DNA of 37,500 bases. It comes from Botryococcus braunii (taxonomy: Eukaryota > Chlorophyta > Trebouxiophyceae). Of this stretch, positions 10,798 to 23,984 are shown piece after piece. The DNA lies in contig KV908342.1 in assembly GCA_002005505.1 (NCBI GenBank), positions 372,657 to 410,156 of the forward strand. Direction: 5' to 3'. Position numbers and translations under genes: made by a program. The notes under the pieces were generated by a model that was not told the DNA's origin, did not search any database, and saw only the letters and a program-made list of their open reading frames with translations. Each line of letters begins with the position of its first letter. Position 1 is the stretch's first letter.

Positions 10798-12451
10798 ATG
10801 ACAGCAGGTACTATCTTGTATAATTTGCAAAAAAATGGTGGCTTAAATCCTGTTTCTTTTCACCTTTCGAGGGCAATTTGTCGCCGAGGTCGCAGTTTCG
10901 ATACTCTATTAACAAATGTTGTAGGGATAGATGCGTATGCACATTTTCATTTAACGTTTGTATAGACTGGTTGTAATATGTCTGCCTTTTTATGTATCAC
11001 AACAGGTGATGTTGTCTTTTACATCGTTTGAGGTTGATAGTACAAACAGTAATCACGTTGTACAGGGCTTCGAGTTGTTTTTCCTCATTTCTCGTTTTAG
11101 TCTCAAATACCTGTATTTGTGGGGAACGCACTCCGGGTACATTCTACAGTATCGACAGCTTCCTGCGTTCTGTGAAAGTGAGGGTTTGGCTGCAATATTT
11201 AAGTCAGAAAAAGGGGGGGGGGGGGAGGAGGTTTGTTAAAACCATGGTGGGTCGATGGAGGGTGATGGTAGTATTTGGGTTGCAAGATTTACTGGTGGTA
11301 TTGGAATTGTTCAAATCTGTGCCTAGTGGTCACTTCCCACAGCGTGCAGAGTCTTGGCCTACCCACTGTGCTCTGCCCTAAGACCGCGAAAGTGTACACA
11401 ACCTCTATACCTTATTTGTTGTCATCTCTGTGCAGGTGAAAAAGGGTATGCATACCAGTCAGGTCCACCACCTGGGTACCCTTATCAACATCAGCAGCAG
11501 TTTTATCCACAGGGTCCTCCTCCACAGGGTTTCTACCCACAGCAGCCTCCTCCACAGGCTCCATATGTGCAGTCTCCACAACAACCACCACGGTCAAGAG
11601 GCTGCTTGGAGGCCTGGTAAGTTTAGCTTAATATGCAGTTTCAGCCAGTGGGTGAAGTCGAGTATTGCATTTACACAGTTTTCACTTGATTAGATGGAGA
11701 TTTGATGAATGATTATTTTCCTGGTCTATTGTTAAATACAGAATTCGATAGCCATTTTCAGTTTTGTTTTGCAAACTTGACATTCCTGGTGAGAAAGTCT
11801 TTGGTTGGTTCGGTGGGGGCATTCGCCGTGGGTGGGTCGTTTGATGCACATTAGCCTGCACTTTGCTGGCTAATGCATTTTTTAGCTTGGGGGTTGGGCC
11901 AAAGCAAGCTTTGACAAGTATCACTGGGGAGGAGCATTCTCAAGTGGCTGCTGCCAGCAATTTTGCATTTGTTCTCCACCTTCAAGTCCTCCTCATTCCC
12001 ATTGCTGTACCAGAGCACGCCAGCTTTCCCTAGCTCTCATCTCCCATTCATGTACGCTGGTCACTGCGATATTGTCTTCTTGAATGGGGGATTCAATGGT
12101 CTACGGTCACTGCGATATTGTCTTCTTAAATGGGGGATTCAATGGTCTATGGTCACTGCGATCTTGTCTTCTTACATGGGGGATTCAATGGTCTATGGTC
12201 ACTGCGATATTGTCTTCTTAAATGGGGGATTCAATGGTCTATGGTCACTGCGATATTGTCTTCTTAAATGGGGGATTCAATGGTCTACGGTCACTGCGAT
12301 ATTGTCTTCTTAAATGGGGGATTCAATTGTCTCTGGTCGGCATCCGTTGGCAGATCAGCTATCTCAGTATGTTGCTAAAGAGATGATTGGCCTTGTGTGT
12401 TGCAGTTTAGCAGTGTTGTGCTGCTGCCTGGTCTGCGATGCAATAACTTAA
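10798..12451 (+). CDS. CYSTM-family (Cys-rich transmembrane module) small protein
   Basis: Proposed exons are 10798-10807, 11436-11616 and 12406-12451, joined in phases 1 and 2, giving 78 aa. Exon 1 is only ATG ACA GCA G before a GTACTA donor. Exon 2 encodes the Gly/Tyr/Pro/Gln-rich arm (GYPYQHQQQFYPQGPPPQG and similar repeats) and ends at GTAAGT. Exon 3, after TTGCAG, completes the C-terminal module GCLEACLAVLCCCLVCDAIT and the TAA stop. Known of the family: CYSTM proteins are small eukaryotic proteins with a Pro/Gln/Tyr-rich N-terminus and a Cys-rich membrane-associated tail, implicated in stress tolerance and usually at the plasma membrane. The exon 2/3 join is strong because it restores the family signature exactly. 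Exon 1 is inferred from phase and the adjacent ATG; another 5' exon is possible. Intron 2 carries a 46-bp minisatellite. Confidence 0.8.
12059..12334. repeat. 46-bp minisatellite, 6 copies, in CYSTM intron 2
   Basis: Copies start at 12059, 12105, 12151, 12197, 12243 and 12289. Each begins GGTCACTGCGATATTGTCTT and contains GGGGGATTCAATGGTCTA. The copies are nearly identical, implying recent expansion. The array ends about 70 bp before the exon 3 acceptor. The 116-codon frame across it is an artefact. Confidence 0.95.
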
Positions 12452-13090
12452 ACGAAGAGCAAGTACGTCGGACTGGGCTGGTATCAGCGAGCTGAGTCTC
12501 TACAGACTGCTGGGTGGATTGAGAAGCTTAATGACACCTGCCTCGCCCCCAACAACATGAAATGGGAACCTCTCCATTTCCCAGGAAGTCTGTTAACTGG
12601 CTCGAAGCCCGAGGGAAATGCTGCATACAGTCGCCAAAGAACTTATGCTATTGGAGAAAGTGTTAGAAAATGTCTGTTAACGCGTCATGACAGTGTGACA
12701 TAAAGCTTCTGAACAAGACCAATTTAACCTGGTTTGTTTTTCGAGCGACGAAGTGCAGGCTTTTGAACGTGAATTGTGTTACTGGCGTGAATCTTACATT
12801 TTTGGAGTACTGAAGTATAGCCTTAGTCTGGTTTGGCGCCGTGGCTGGCTGGCAGTCAAGCTGTCATATTTGATCATGCAGTGTTGTGGCTGCGTATGCG
12901 TTGTCGGGATTGCTAATCTCACGGCATTTGTATGACTTCATCTCAATGTAAATTGTTTAATGATATTACATCCAAATTATGTGTTGTAGACATTTATAGT
13001 TGCATGGTTTGGCAGCACGGATGGCCATGTGACTAGGCAATTTTAGCAATGTTTTTAAAGAAAGGACAATAAATCTTGAGACTCAATTGC
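12452..13090 (+). terminator. Probable 3' UTR and poly(A) region of the CYSTM gene
   Basis: No further coding sequence follows the TAA. An AATAAA hexamer lies at 13068-13073, and TGTAAATTG-type AT-rich sequence at about 12945-12960. Either could mark the 3' end; neither is proven. Confidence 0.35.
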
Positions 13091-14582
13091 TATACGGCGG
13101 CCTGCACCGGAAGGTTGAGAGTAGGTTTTAAACCATCGGGGTCTGCAAGCAAGACATGAGGGTGTTGACATGCAGCAGTAGAACTTGGAAGGTCACCACA
13201 CGACATGCTTGACCTTGTGATGTCGGCTTGCATGAATGGGCCATAACAGTGCAGTGATGGTCTGACGTGGGTGGTCTACCAATGAGGGTTTCGCGTGTAT
13301 CTGTTAACACCGATGGTAATAAGTGATTGAGTTACATAGCAGCTGTCAGCAGTAACTTAAAAGACAATTTCTTAAATACCGCAGGATCATTATGAACATA
13401 TGGTCCACGCATTGGTAAGATGAATGTCCCCGAGCAGAAGATCTGTAGATGTGTGGCCACTCAAGATGCAGGAGTGATTTGGGGCCCCCAGGGCGTGTGC
13501 GTAAAAGCGGAATGATTGGGTGGCTCCTTACTGGAGCTGACTCTGCGCGGGGTTCCGCACCTCCTGATAGGAAGTTCGTTGCGTGCGACTTACGTGATGT
13601 AAGCCAGAATGTCTGACACGAAATTTTGTCAAAGACCTGTGGTGTTTTGTCTCTAAAAGGGCAGTTGCTTGGGACTTATAGAAGGTTTCTTCAATGCCAA
13701 GCATTGGCTCCTGTAACCCTACCCCACGAGGATTTTGTAGCAATGTGGATCTAAACGCATGTAACAAGAAACAATATTCATTATAGTGTCCATGCTGTTG
13801 TGTGGGTATTGACATGTACCTGGCCCTGGGCAGACTTGGAAACCAAATTTTGCCTGTCTATACCAACTGACTTTTGCTACCGTAGTGGTATCTGCCTAGG
13901 ATTAGGCGTAGTAAGTGCACGAAGGGTGTACATCTGAAACTAGATCGGTTGTGCCTGTTGCTCTTCAGTTTGGAAAGGGTGGCATTCGGGTTGCAAGGGT
14001 ACCACAACATCCGCCGCTGCTTCCCGGACGCACGCATACATTATATGATGTAGTTCAGGGTTTGTGGCCTCCGACTCCGAGCAACCCGACTTTTAAAATG
14101 TGAAGCCTAAGTGGCAAGCTTACTGACTGGAGTAACGACTTCATTTTGTTTGTTGGCTTGCTTGCCATGCAGACTACTTGCAATGGCCATGGCCATTGCA
14201 TGGGGATTTCCTCCGCAGCTGTAAGGAGGGCATGAGGTAAAACACATGTACAGCACATTCGTGCAGCTCTTTGTGTCTTTAAAGATAGATCCCTGGGGAA
14301 GATGCAAACTTTGCCGTGGCTTAGGGTATAACTGCTATTCTTGTGTGAAGCAAATATGCTATACATAGCATATATATGTCCCTCCCTTTTGAGCTGATGT
14401 GAAAATATCCGGTTTCCTGTTTGTGCTCCCAGTACTGGTGTATGTTGATTCTCTTCACAAGGCTTGACCACAGGAACGGGAGAGTTCCGGAATCCCTTGG
14501 GGTGTTCTTGAATGGATTATTCAGTATCGTACAGTTTTAAAGCTTAGCTCATACATGCACATGCCAATTGCAAGCAACCCTT
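13091..14582. other. Gene-free intergenic sequence
   Basis: No supported coding region was found. It contains a perfect 22-bp palindrome at 14179-14200 (half-site TGCAATGGCCA) and ATGCTATACATAGCAT at about 14350-14366. The longer minus-strand frames (13528-13815, 14055-14471) have no recognisable features. Confidence 0.45.
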
Positions 14583-14933
14583 AGTAATACTACTAGAATG
14601 TATATTATTTCAGCAATGGCATTACTACTAGAATGTATATTATTTCAGCAATTGTAATACTACTAGAATGTATATTATTTAAGCAATTGTAATACTACTA
14701 GAATGTATATTATTTCAGCAATTGCATTAATACTAGAATGTATATTATTTCAGCAATTGTAATACTACTAGAATGTATATTATTTCAGCAATTGTAATAC
14801 TACTAGAATGTATATTATTTCAGCAATTGCATTACTACTAGAATGTATATTATTTCAGCAATTGCATTACTACTAGAATGTATATTATTTCAGCAATTGT
14901 AATACTACTAGAATGTATATTATTTCAGCAATT
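14583..14933. repeat. 35-bp minisatellite, about 10 copies
   Basis: The unit is AATACTACTAGAATGTATAT followed by TATTTCAGCAATTGT. Ten near-identical copies lie head to tail, with only T/C and ACT/AAT variation. It is AT-rich. Each unit contains TACTAG and a following TTATTTCAG. Confidence 0.95.
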
Positions 14934-15205
14934 TTGCAAAATGTACTCCCTTGAACCTTATCAACTGGAGCACTCTACATAGAGCGACATGCATATCAGT
15001 ATTGGGACTCAAGATTGAGATAAGTGCGACTGAAGATCGACATGGCCACTCTCCCTCAATGCGTGTCCATTGCAGTGGACAAGCATCCAACTGAAGAAGC
15101 AGAGGGATAGAATTTGCCGTTGCTGCTTCAAGAAGCAGATCTGCACTTCACCACAATGTCATGGTTGCAGAGCGGCTTTATCAGAAGATAGTGATTTAGC
15201 TACAA
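14934..15205. other. Short gene-free flank of the LINE
   Basis: No feature was recognised. It may contain the 3' flank of the LINE insertion, but I could not find a matching target-site duplication. Confidence 0.35.
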
Positions 15206-15519
15206 GGAAGGAAGGAAGGAAGGAATTACATCAACCCAGCCCAAAGGGCTGATGAGATGGAAAACCGAACACCGACGCAGCAAGACACCGAGAGAAACCA
15301 AACACAAACCCTAAGAATCAAGGCCAAACACAAACCCAAAGTACCGAGTGGGGAGCCAAGAGCACAAAGGAAGGGCATGAAAGCCCCAGGACACAGAGGA
15401 AGGGGCAGGAAAGCCCCAGGACACAGCCCAAGAGTGGGCAAGGGCCAGCAAAGGGCAAGACACAAACCTAAGACCGAAACTGAAAACAATCAGAAATGAA
15501 GTTAACCACAGACTGAAGG

Positions 15520-18500
15520 TCATCTTGCCAGACGAACTGACGTAACGACCGAAAGGGGGAACGAAAAAGATGGGGGTAACGGTCCCGGATCGGCTGAATT
15601 CAGGGGCCTTCGAAGGGCCGAACAGGAAAAGACAAGGTGGTGTTCATCACCCACCAAACCAGCCTGACACTGATCACAGAACCGGTGGGAACGGGGGATG
15701 CCCCGACGACGACCAGCATCAATAGGAAGGTTGTGAACCCCCATGCGGAATCGATGGAAAACCCTCAACTTGGAAACACTCATACGTAACCACAAAAGCC
15801 TAGAGAGAGTGGCGCGGGACGGACTATTAAACCACCTAGAGTATGTGCAAAGCTGAGCCCGCTCAGACGGGCAGAGACGAGGAGAGACATGCAAGCCCTC
15901 CCAGGGTTGGCGGCCATGCCGACGCAAGAGGTCCCGAAGGGACGGCATATCAATCGGATGAGGGGCTTGACAATCTATCTGATAAGGATAGCCAACCTTA
16001 ATAAGGGCCTTCATGAAATACCCTGCCCAAGTGGGAGTACGGGTAGTGACGCCATAAAAGCACGAGTCGCGAAGAATCAAGGCATAAAGATGATCATGAG
16101 GCAAAGACACCAACGAGTTCCAAAAGGTGGCCATACGCTTCAGCCAGTGATGAGCGAGGGGTTGAAGCCCCAACTCAGCTAACAAAATCGGAGTGGCCAC
16201 CGAGGGGCGCACCCCTAACAACATCTTCAACATGACCAAGTAACTAGACTCTAAGAGCTGAACAGAAGGGGCCGCAGCCGGTGAACGAAAAGAACGCCAT
16301 CCCCAAATCTCACATGCATATGACGCCGTGGGCACAACACACATGAGAATCAACTTAAGAAGAAGACCGATAGAGGCCGCGCACTGCAGGTTACCATACT
16401 TACGCATAAGGGAGCTCCACGTGGCCCACATTTTACCATTCAGCAGGCCAAAGGTGCCCCCCACACCCCCAACCGAGGATAAAATAACACCCAAGTATTT
16501 CTTAGTATATACGACGGGAAGCATGACCCCGTCACAAACCCACTGAAAGGAAGGGGGCGACTCGGGCGACGATGGAAAGACCATGACATCGGTCTTAATG
16601 GGATTAATACGCATATACGAAAAGCCACACCAATGAACAACGGCGTCAATGAGTTGTTGCAAGCCCTCTGCCGTTTCAGCAAGAAGTATCAAATCATCAG
16701 CGTACATTTGAGCCGGGACATGAGTCCCATCTCGAGTTTGGGGACCAACCCCAGGACAAGTAGCCCGAATCTGCCTAAGGAGCCCATCAGCATAAACCGT
16801 GAATAACGTGGGACTAATCGGAGACCCCTGGGTAACCCCAGCACCCGAAGCGTGGAAAGATCCAGCCATGCCCCCAGCAACAACCGTAAACCGAACACCA
16901 TCATACGTGGACCGTACCGCGCGGATAAAACCTTCAGCCACCCCGAGGCGCCTGAGGGCCTCCCATAAGTAATGCCGAGGAACACGATCATAGGCTTTAG
17001 ATAGATCTAAGAAACAGCAATACAACGGGGCAGTGGGCGTAGCTAAGTCAACAAAATGCTGTAGAGTAAACAACGCATGTAACGTCGAGAACCCAGGGCG
17101 GAAACCACATTGCTCAGGACAGCGAAAGCGATTTTCTTCTAAATACCGCACGAGTCGGGTGTTCAACAATGAGGCATAGAGGCGAACTAAGGGGTCTTGC
17201 ACAGCAATGGGGCGATAATTCGTGGTATCAAGCACAGACCGGGAGGAGTCTTTCAGGACCGGGGTGACTGTGAGGATGTCATGGTCAGGGGGCAGACACC
17301 CCGCGCCTAACATAGCATTCAAAATTGCAGTGAGGGATGGGGCCAATAAGTGAGGGGGAGCCACCACCTCCGGGGTCCTACACTGTTGCGCAAACCGAAG
17401 GAACTCAGAGGGGAACCCACCAAGCCCTGCTGCTCTACCGGGTTTCAATGCCGACAAAGCAACTTCCACCTCTACGGGAGTGAAAGGCCTGTGAAGATCA
17501 CTAAGGACCTGCACAACCTGGTGTGGAAAAGCCACCTCTGAGAGGGGTGCATGAGCCACCACCGAAGAGCCCTGGAGGCCTGCGGCAAAGGATTCCCATG
17601 CAGAGGGATGACACAGAGGACCTGGGAGCGGGGGTGGGGAGCCATTGAGCAGGCGCCAAAACCGGCGGGGCTCCGTATGGAACATTGCAATAACGTCTTG
17701 AAGCTGAGTCAGGAGCCAAGACCTCTTTTGAGATCTCACGAAGGAATGGTACCGGCGTTCCAAGAGAACCACTGGGGGAGCCCGCCATCCTAGCTGCCTA
17801 CCCAACCTCTTCCACTCCCGTTTTAACGCAAAACACTGGTGAGTGAAGAAAGGCTTCCACGGCGGCCGAGAAGGGGGACTTTCCCGCCGCGACACCTTCA
17901 TATGCGCATGTGTAGCTGACCGAGAAATGACAGCCATAAGAAGAGAAGATGCCCCAGGGAGATCACCCGATTGAGCAAGTTCTGCGCATGTACGTAATGA
18001 GGGCTCCTCCCCTTCTAAGGCATGCACATAGGCACGACGGTGGGTCCCTTTCCACGTGACACGAGAGACCTTATGGAGTGGGAGAGGAGTCGATGAACAA
18101 TGCAAGACTGGAATCTGAAGAAGAACATGGAGAGAATAATGATCAGAACCTCGTAAGTCAGCTTGCACCCGAATACTCGTGACATGAGGAAGAAGGGGCG
18201 CTGAGACTAAGACATGATCAGGACGGGTGCCTCCCCGAGGAGTGGGAAAAGAAGGGGGCTCATGGAGATCCCCATCGACCCGCCCCGTGCAGAGAACCAA
18301 CCCTGTTGTCGCAGACAAATCCACTAAACGACGGCCATGTGGATTTTGGCCAACCGGCACTGGGACAACTGAAGAAGACGACGTGGATGCAAAAGAAACT
18401 CGAGCATTGAAATCACCCGCCAACACCACTGAACCATCGAGCAAAGCCTCCTGAATGCGACCCTCAAGCTCAGCCATCCGATGAGGCATGGGAACCTCTT

Positions 18501-18861
18501 GGAGACGGGGAGAGCCCTCGGGGGGAACATACACCCCTCCCACATACAGAGGTGGGGAATGGGCACCCATGAAAGTCACTTTAACCCACAATGAAGAAGA
18601 TGTGGAACCCCACAATTGCGCACTATACCCACTATGATCCCGCACAGCAATCAGCATACCAAGACCCCTCTTGTGGGGGAGGGGAAGTGGAGAAAAGGAA
18701 GGAGAAGATAAGGATAGAAACACCCGATAACCCCTAAACAAAGCTGGGTCATACGCATGGGAGAGTGTTTCCTGCAGAAGAATCACATCATGTTCCCGAA
18801 AATAAGAAAAATAATCATGGAGAGCAACCTTCGAGTCGGTTAGGCCATTCACGTTCCACAC
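15520..18861 (-). CDS. LINE ORF2: APE-type endonuclease and reverse transcriptase
   Basis: 1113 codons, counting from a GTG. The endonuclease domain comes first (about 1-245): WNVNGL at 2-7, LLQET at 28-32 with catalytic Glu31, GGVYVPP at 107-113, GDFNAR from 148, RPDHVLVS, then GSDHYSL with the terminal His. The reverse transcriptase occupies about 470-780: [25 protein letters not shown] near 617, [22 protein letters not shown] near 718 with the paired catalytic aspartates, and KYLGV. A CX2C..HH..C knuckle (CDQC near 1061) lies close to the C-terminus, as in L1-type proteins. No RNase H domain was seen. All catalytic motifs are intact. There is no AUG before Met68, which is already past the first two endonuclease motifs. 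The frame is open up to the ORF1 TAG at 18895-18897. It would nick target DNA and prime cDNA synthesis from the element RNA. Confidence 0.93.
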   Translation of the reverse strand: MWNVNGLTDSKVALHDYFSYFREHDVILLQETLSHAYDPALFRGYRVFLSLSSPSFSPLPLPHKRGLGMLIAVRDHSGYSAQLWGSTSSSLWVKVTFMGAHSPPLYVGGVYVPPEGSPRLQEVPMPHRMAELEGRIQEALLDGSVVLAGDFNARVSFASTSSSSVVPVPVGQNPHGRRLVDLSATTGLVLCTGRVDGDLHEPPSFPTPRGGTRPDHVLVSAPLLPHVTSIRVQADLRGSDHYSLHVLLQIPVLHCSSTPLPLHKVSRVTWKGTHRRAYVHALEGEEPSLRTCAELAQSGDLPGASSLLMAVISRSATHAHMKVSRRESPPSRPPWKPFFTHQCFALKREWKRLGRQLGWRAPPVVLLERRYHSFVRSQKRSWLLTQLQDVIAMFHTEPRRFWRLLNGSPPPLPGPLCHPSAWESFAAGLQGSSVVAHAPLSEVAFPHQVVQVLSDLHRPFTPVEVEVALSALKPGRAAGLGGFPSEFLRFAQQCRTPEVVAPPHLLAPSLTAILNAMLGAGCLPPDHDILTVTPVLKDSSRSVLDTTNYRPIAVQDPLVRLYASLLNTRLVRYLEENRFRCPEQCGFRPGFSTLHALFTLQHFVDLATPTAPLYCCFLDLSKAYDRVPRHYLWEALRRLGVAEGFIRAVRSTYDGVRFTVVAGGMAGSFHASGAGVTQGSPISPTLFTVYADGLLRQIRATCPGVGPQTRDGTHVPAQMYADDLILLAETAEGLQQLIDAVVHWCGFSYMRINPIKTDVMVFPSSPESPPSFQWVCDGVMLPVVYTKKYLGVILSSVGGVGGTFGLLNGKMWATWSSLMRKYGNLQCAASIGLLLKLILMCVVPTASYACEIWGWRSFRSPAAAPSVQLLESSYLVMLKMLLGVRPSVATPILLAELGLQPLAHHWLKRMATFWNSLVSLPHDHLYALILRDSCFYGVTTRTPTWAGYFMKALIKVGYPYQIDCQAPHPIDMPSLRDLLRRHGRQPWEGLHVSPRLCPSERAQLCTYSRWFNSPSRATLSRLLWLRMSVSKLRVFHRFRMGVHNLPIDAGRRRGIPRSHRFCDQCQAGLVGDEHHLVFSCSALRRPLNSADPGPLPPSFSFPLSVVTSVRLAR

Positions 18862-18894
18862 TAAAATGGATAGCCCAATGTGGCCCTGACACCC

Positions 18895-19806
18895 CTATGC
18901 ATGATCACCGGGAGGAGTAGGGCCGGACGCCGAGGTGGGCCCCGGAGAAGCCACCCCCTCACCAAGGCCACCAAGGGGGGGTGAGGACCCTGAAATGCCT
19001 CCAGCCTGACCCAAAACAACCCCCCCACCCAATCTAGAGTGGGAGAGAGGAACAAGGGTAGGTGCCCCATCATCCTTGACCTTGAAGAGGCGGTCACCCC
19101 TCCAGAAGACGCGCCACCCAGCATTCCTCAAAGCTATGGCTTCAGCAGTGCGCTCCTTGCGTGTTGCACGCTGGGCGGGGGTTAAATCATCATCCATAGT
19201 GATTCCATTAAGCCGTAGCTGCTTGGCATGTTTAAACGCCGCGTGTTTCTGCTCCACGGTTGCGAACTTGATGAGGATGGGACGAGGTCTTTGGGCCTGC
19301 GGGTTCTGTCGCCCCAAACGATGGCACTCAATAATGCCATTATTTTCTGAGGTCACACCACCAGAAATGAGGGACTTAACTTCGGTCAACGAGTCCCGTG
19401 GGACTTCGTTGACATTATATAGAATGGCATTGGGAGCTTTCCATTGGCGCTCCAGGCCCTCCTGTCGCGACAAAAGCCGGTTGATTTCATTGGAGTGAAG
19501 CTCTTGAAGGGCTCTAATAGTCTCTTGAGCCTGGCGGAGCTCTGCAGTTGCACGGTGACTGTCGGCAATGGACAATGTGATCTGGTCCAATCTGTCACTG
19601 ACCTGCTTGAACTGCGCCGTGAGATTCGGAACAAGCTGTTCTACTACTTTTGTTACTACCTCAGTAATTATGGTGGGCAGAATGTTCTTCAGGGCCTCCT
19701 GGATCGGGCCTGACAGAGCACCATCAACGGCGATGGCGGCATCACCAGGGGGAGGTGTAGTCGAACGAACACGCTTCTCCCCTAAAAGTGTAAACATAGA
19801 CGTCAT
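18895..19806 (-). CDS. LINE ORF1: L1-type RNA-binding/chaperone protein
   Basis: 303 aa from ATG 19806 (MTSMFTLLGEKRV). The frame can be extended upstream to 19932, but only by translating the A32 tract as poly-Lys, so 19806 is the better start. Layout: a basic N-terminus; a helical, coiled-coil-prone region (from about EALKNILPTIITEVV through RATAELRQAQETIRALQEL); an RRM-like core (ILYNVNE .. IIECHRLGRQ .. RPILIKFATVEQKHAAFKHA); and a C-terminal domain with DLTPAQRATRKE, the typical L1 ORF1p signature. The tail is Gly/Pro-rich. It should trimerise and coat the element RNA in a ribonucleoprotein with ORF2p. It ends in TAG, in the same frame as ORF2, only 33 nt before the ORF2 GTG. Confidence 0.88.
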   Translation of the reverse strand: MTSMFTLLGEKRVRSTTPPPGDAAIAVDGALSGPIQEALKNILPTIITEVVTKVVEQLVPNLTAQFKQVSDRLDQITLSIADSHRATAELRQAQETIRALQELHSNEINRLLSRQEGLERQWKAPNAILYNVNEVPRDSLTEVKSLISGGVTSENNGIIECHRLGRQNPQAQRPRPILIKFATVEQKHAAFKHAKQLRLNGITMDDDLTPAQRATRKERTAEAIALRNAGWRVFWRGDRLFKVKDDGAPTLVPLSHSRLGGGVVLGQAGGISGSSPPLGGLGEGVASPGPTSASGPTPPGDHA

Positions 19807-19831
19807 TGTAGAAGTGTATCTGGTGTCAAAA

Positions 19832-19835
<4 letters not shown>

Positions 19836-19867
<32 letters not shown>
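19836..19867. repeat. Poly-T of 32 (A32 on the LINE sense strand)
   Basis: An uninterrupted T-run on the plus strand just 5' (sense) of ORF1. It may be a leader A-tract or the fossil tail of another retroposed fragment joined to the LINE. Confidence 0.95.
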
Positions 19868-19871
<4 letters not shown>

Positions 19872-19950
19872 GAGCTGCTGCAGGAGTCCTTTGGCTTGCA
19901 ACCTGACGCCTCAGTCTGACCTTGGCAGACACCTCCCTGAGAGACGAACC

Positions 19951-20301
19951 CTTACTTTCTTAGCCCAACGGAACCCAGCTCATTCTTAAATTTCATTAGA
20001 AGCGTCTCACACTGAGTCAATTTTTGTAAATGACATTGTCATCCGTGCATGATGGAGTTAGAATAGGCTTCATTCTTGATTTTAAATGTTATTGTCATTA
20101 ACAATCTGAGATCTAATATCTTGGAAGGTATGGGTTACGTGTACTATCATAACACTATGTTACTACAGTCCGTGTCAGCTGCACGTCGCAGCACGTGCCG
20201 CCGTCTGTTGCGCAAGCTGCCGCAATGCTGGGAAAATGTCCCAATGTAAACGATGAGCGCAGGAGCTGCTCTTTATAAAGGCCGGTGAATGACAGCCAGA
20301 T
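19951..20301 (+). promoter_or_regulatory. GILT gene promoter region
   Basis: A TATA box (TATAAA, 20274-20279) lies 23 bp before the start codon at 20302, implying a very short 5' UTR, or a start at the second ATG (20308). GCACGTGCC with a G-box core CACGTG lies near 20192-20200. The stretch is gene-free. Confidence 0.55.
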
Positions 20302-22767
<2,466 letters not shown>

Positions 22768-22784
22768 CATGCGTGTCCTGGGAG

Positions 22785-23060
<276 letters not shown>

Positions 23061-23169
23061 GAAAGTGAGGGGGGAGCGGGGTTGATGGGTTTCCTCCTGT
23101 TCCATGAGCAGTCACTCAAGGGGCACGTGCACAGGAGAGTCAGACGCGTCATACCCGTCAGACTGGTGG

Positions 23170-23805
23170 CGTGTGAGTGGGGGGAAGGAGCGGTAAAGAG
23201 GGAAGGAGGGGGAAATGATGTGATTGGGGGGGGGGGGCGACTGCGGAGGGGATGGGGGAGGGAGGGAGGAAGGAAGAAAAGGGGAGGGAAAGGGAGGGGG
23301 TGGACGGAGGGAGGGAGGGATGGTAGGGGGAAAGGAAGGGAAGGGGGGAAAAGGAGGGGGTGGGGAGGTAGGGAGGGAGGAATGGAAGGGGGGTGACAGG
23401 GAAGGGGGGAGGGAGGAAGGGAATGGGGGAAAAGGAGGGAGGGAGGGGGGCTGGAGGGAGGAATGGAAGCAGGGGGCAGGAGGGAGGAAGGAAAGGGGGT
23501 AAAGGGAGGGAGGGAGGGAGGGAGGGCTGGAGGGAGGAAAGGACCGGGGGAGGGGGGAGGGAGGGAGGGAGGAAGGAAGGGAAGGGTGGACAGGGAGGGA
23601 GGGAAGGATGAATGGAAAGGGGGGGGGGGACAGGGAGGGAGGAAGGGACGCGGGGAAGGGGGGGGGAGGGAGGGGGAAGGGGGAAAGGGAGGGAGAGGGG
23701 GGAGGAAGGGAAGAAGGAAAGGAGGGAAAGGGAGGGAGGGGGAGGGAGGGAGGGAGGAAGGGACGGGGGGAAAGGGAGGGCTGGAGGGCAAGGCGCAGGC
23801 TATCA
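23170..23805. repeat. GGGA/GGAA polypurine tract, about 630 bp
   Basis: The plus strand is almost entirely purine, made of irregular GGGAGGGA, GGAAGG and G-run units. The long Pro/Ser or Gly/Arg/Glu open frames on both strands come from this composition and are not genes. Confidence 0.95.
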
Positions 23806-23984
23806 GCAGAGGACAAGGGAAATGAATTAGAAGCTTGACCTCTGACATGAGGAGCAAAATCAGCCTCGGGAAGCCGGGGAGAATCTGAAGACAGTGGGGT
23901 ATTGGGTTTCAGGCCCCAAGCTTGCATGTCGGTCCCTGTAACTAATACCACTGGTGGCCGCACAGCCTTCAACCTGAATTAAGT

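Larger units (their letters stand above)
15206..19950 (-). mobile_element. L1-like LINE retrotransposon, apparently full length
   Basis: It is on the minus strand. The order is a 5' leader (about 19950-19807) with an internal A32 tract, ORF1 (nucleic-acid-binding protein), ORF2 (APE endonuclease plus reverse transcriptase), then a 3' UTR of about 300 bp ending in a (TTCC)n tail (plus-strand GGAA repeats at 15206-15225). Both ORFs are long and free of internal stops, so the copy is young or selectively maintained. The 3' UTR (15226-15519) contains internal near-repeats of CTGGGGCTTTC.TGCCC. The ends are approximate, and no target-site duplication was identified by eye. ORF1 and ORF2 share a frame. 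Confidence 0.88.

Noticed and set aside
11963..12313. 116-codon frame with a repeated peptide
   Set aside because: It is the 46-bp minisatellite read through inside the CYSTM intron.
14583..14933. CRISPR-like regular array
   Set aside because: The 35-bp units are contiguous with no unique spacers, and the genome is eukaryotic. The same holds for the 38-, 46- and 51-bp arrays.
18861..19124. 87-codon minus-strand frame overlapping the ORF1 end, with an AUG
   Set aside because: Considered as a possible start for ORF2. It is in a different frame, ends at a TAG before the endonuclease, and shadows the Gly/Pro-rich ORF1 tail.
15190..20000. Target-site duplication flanking the LINE
   Set aside because: I compared the sequence beside the (GGAA)n tail with that beyond 19950 and found no convincing direct repeat, so none is claimed.
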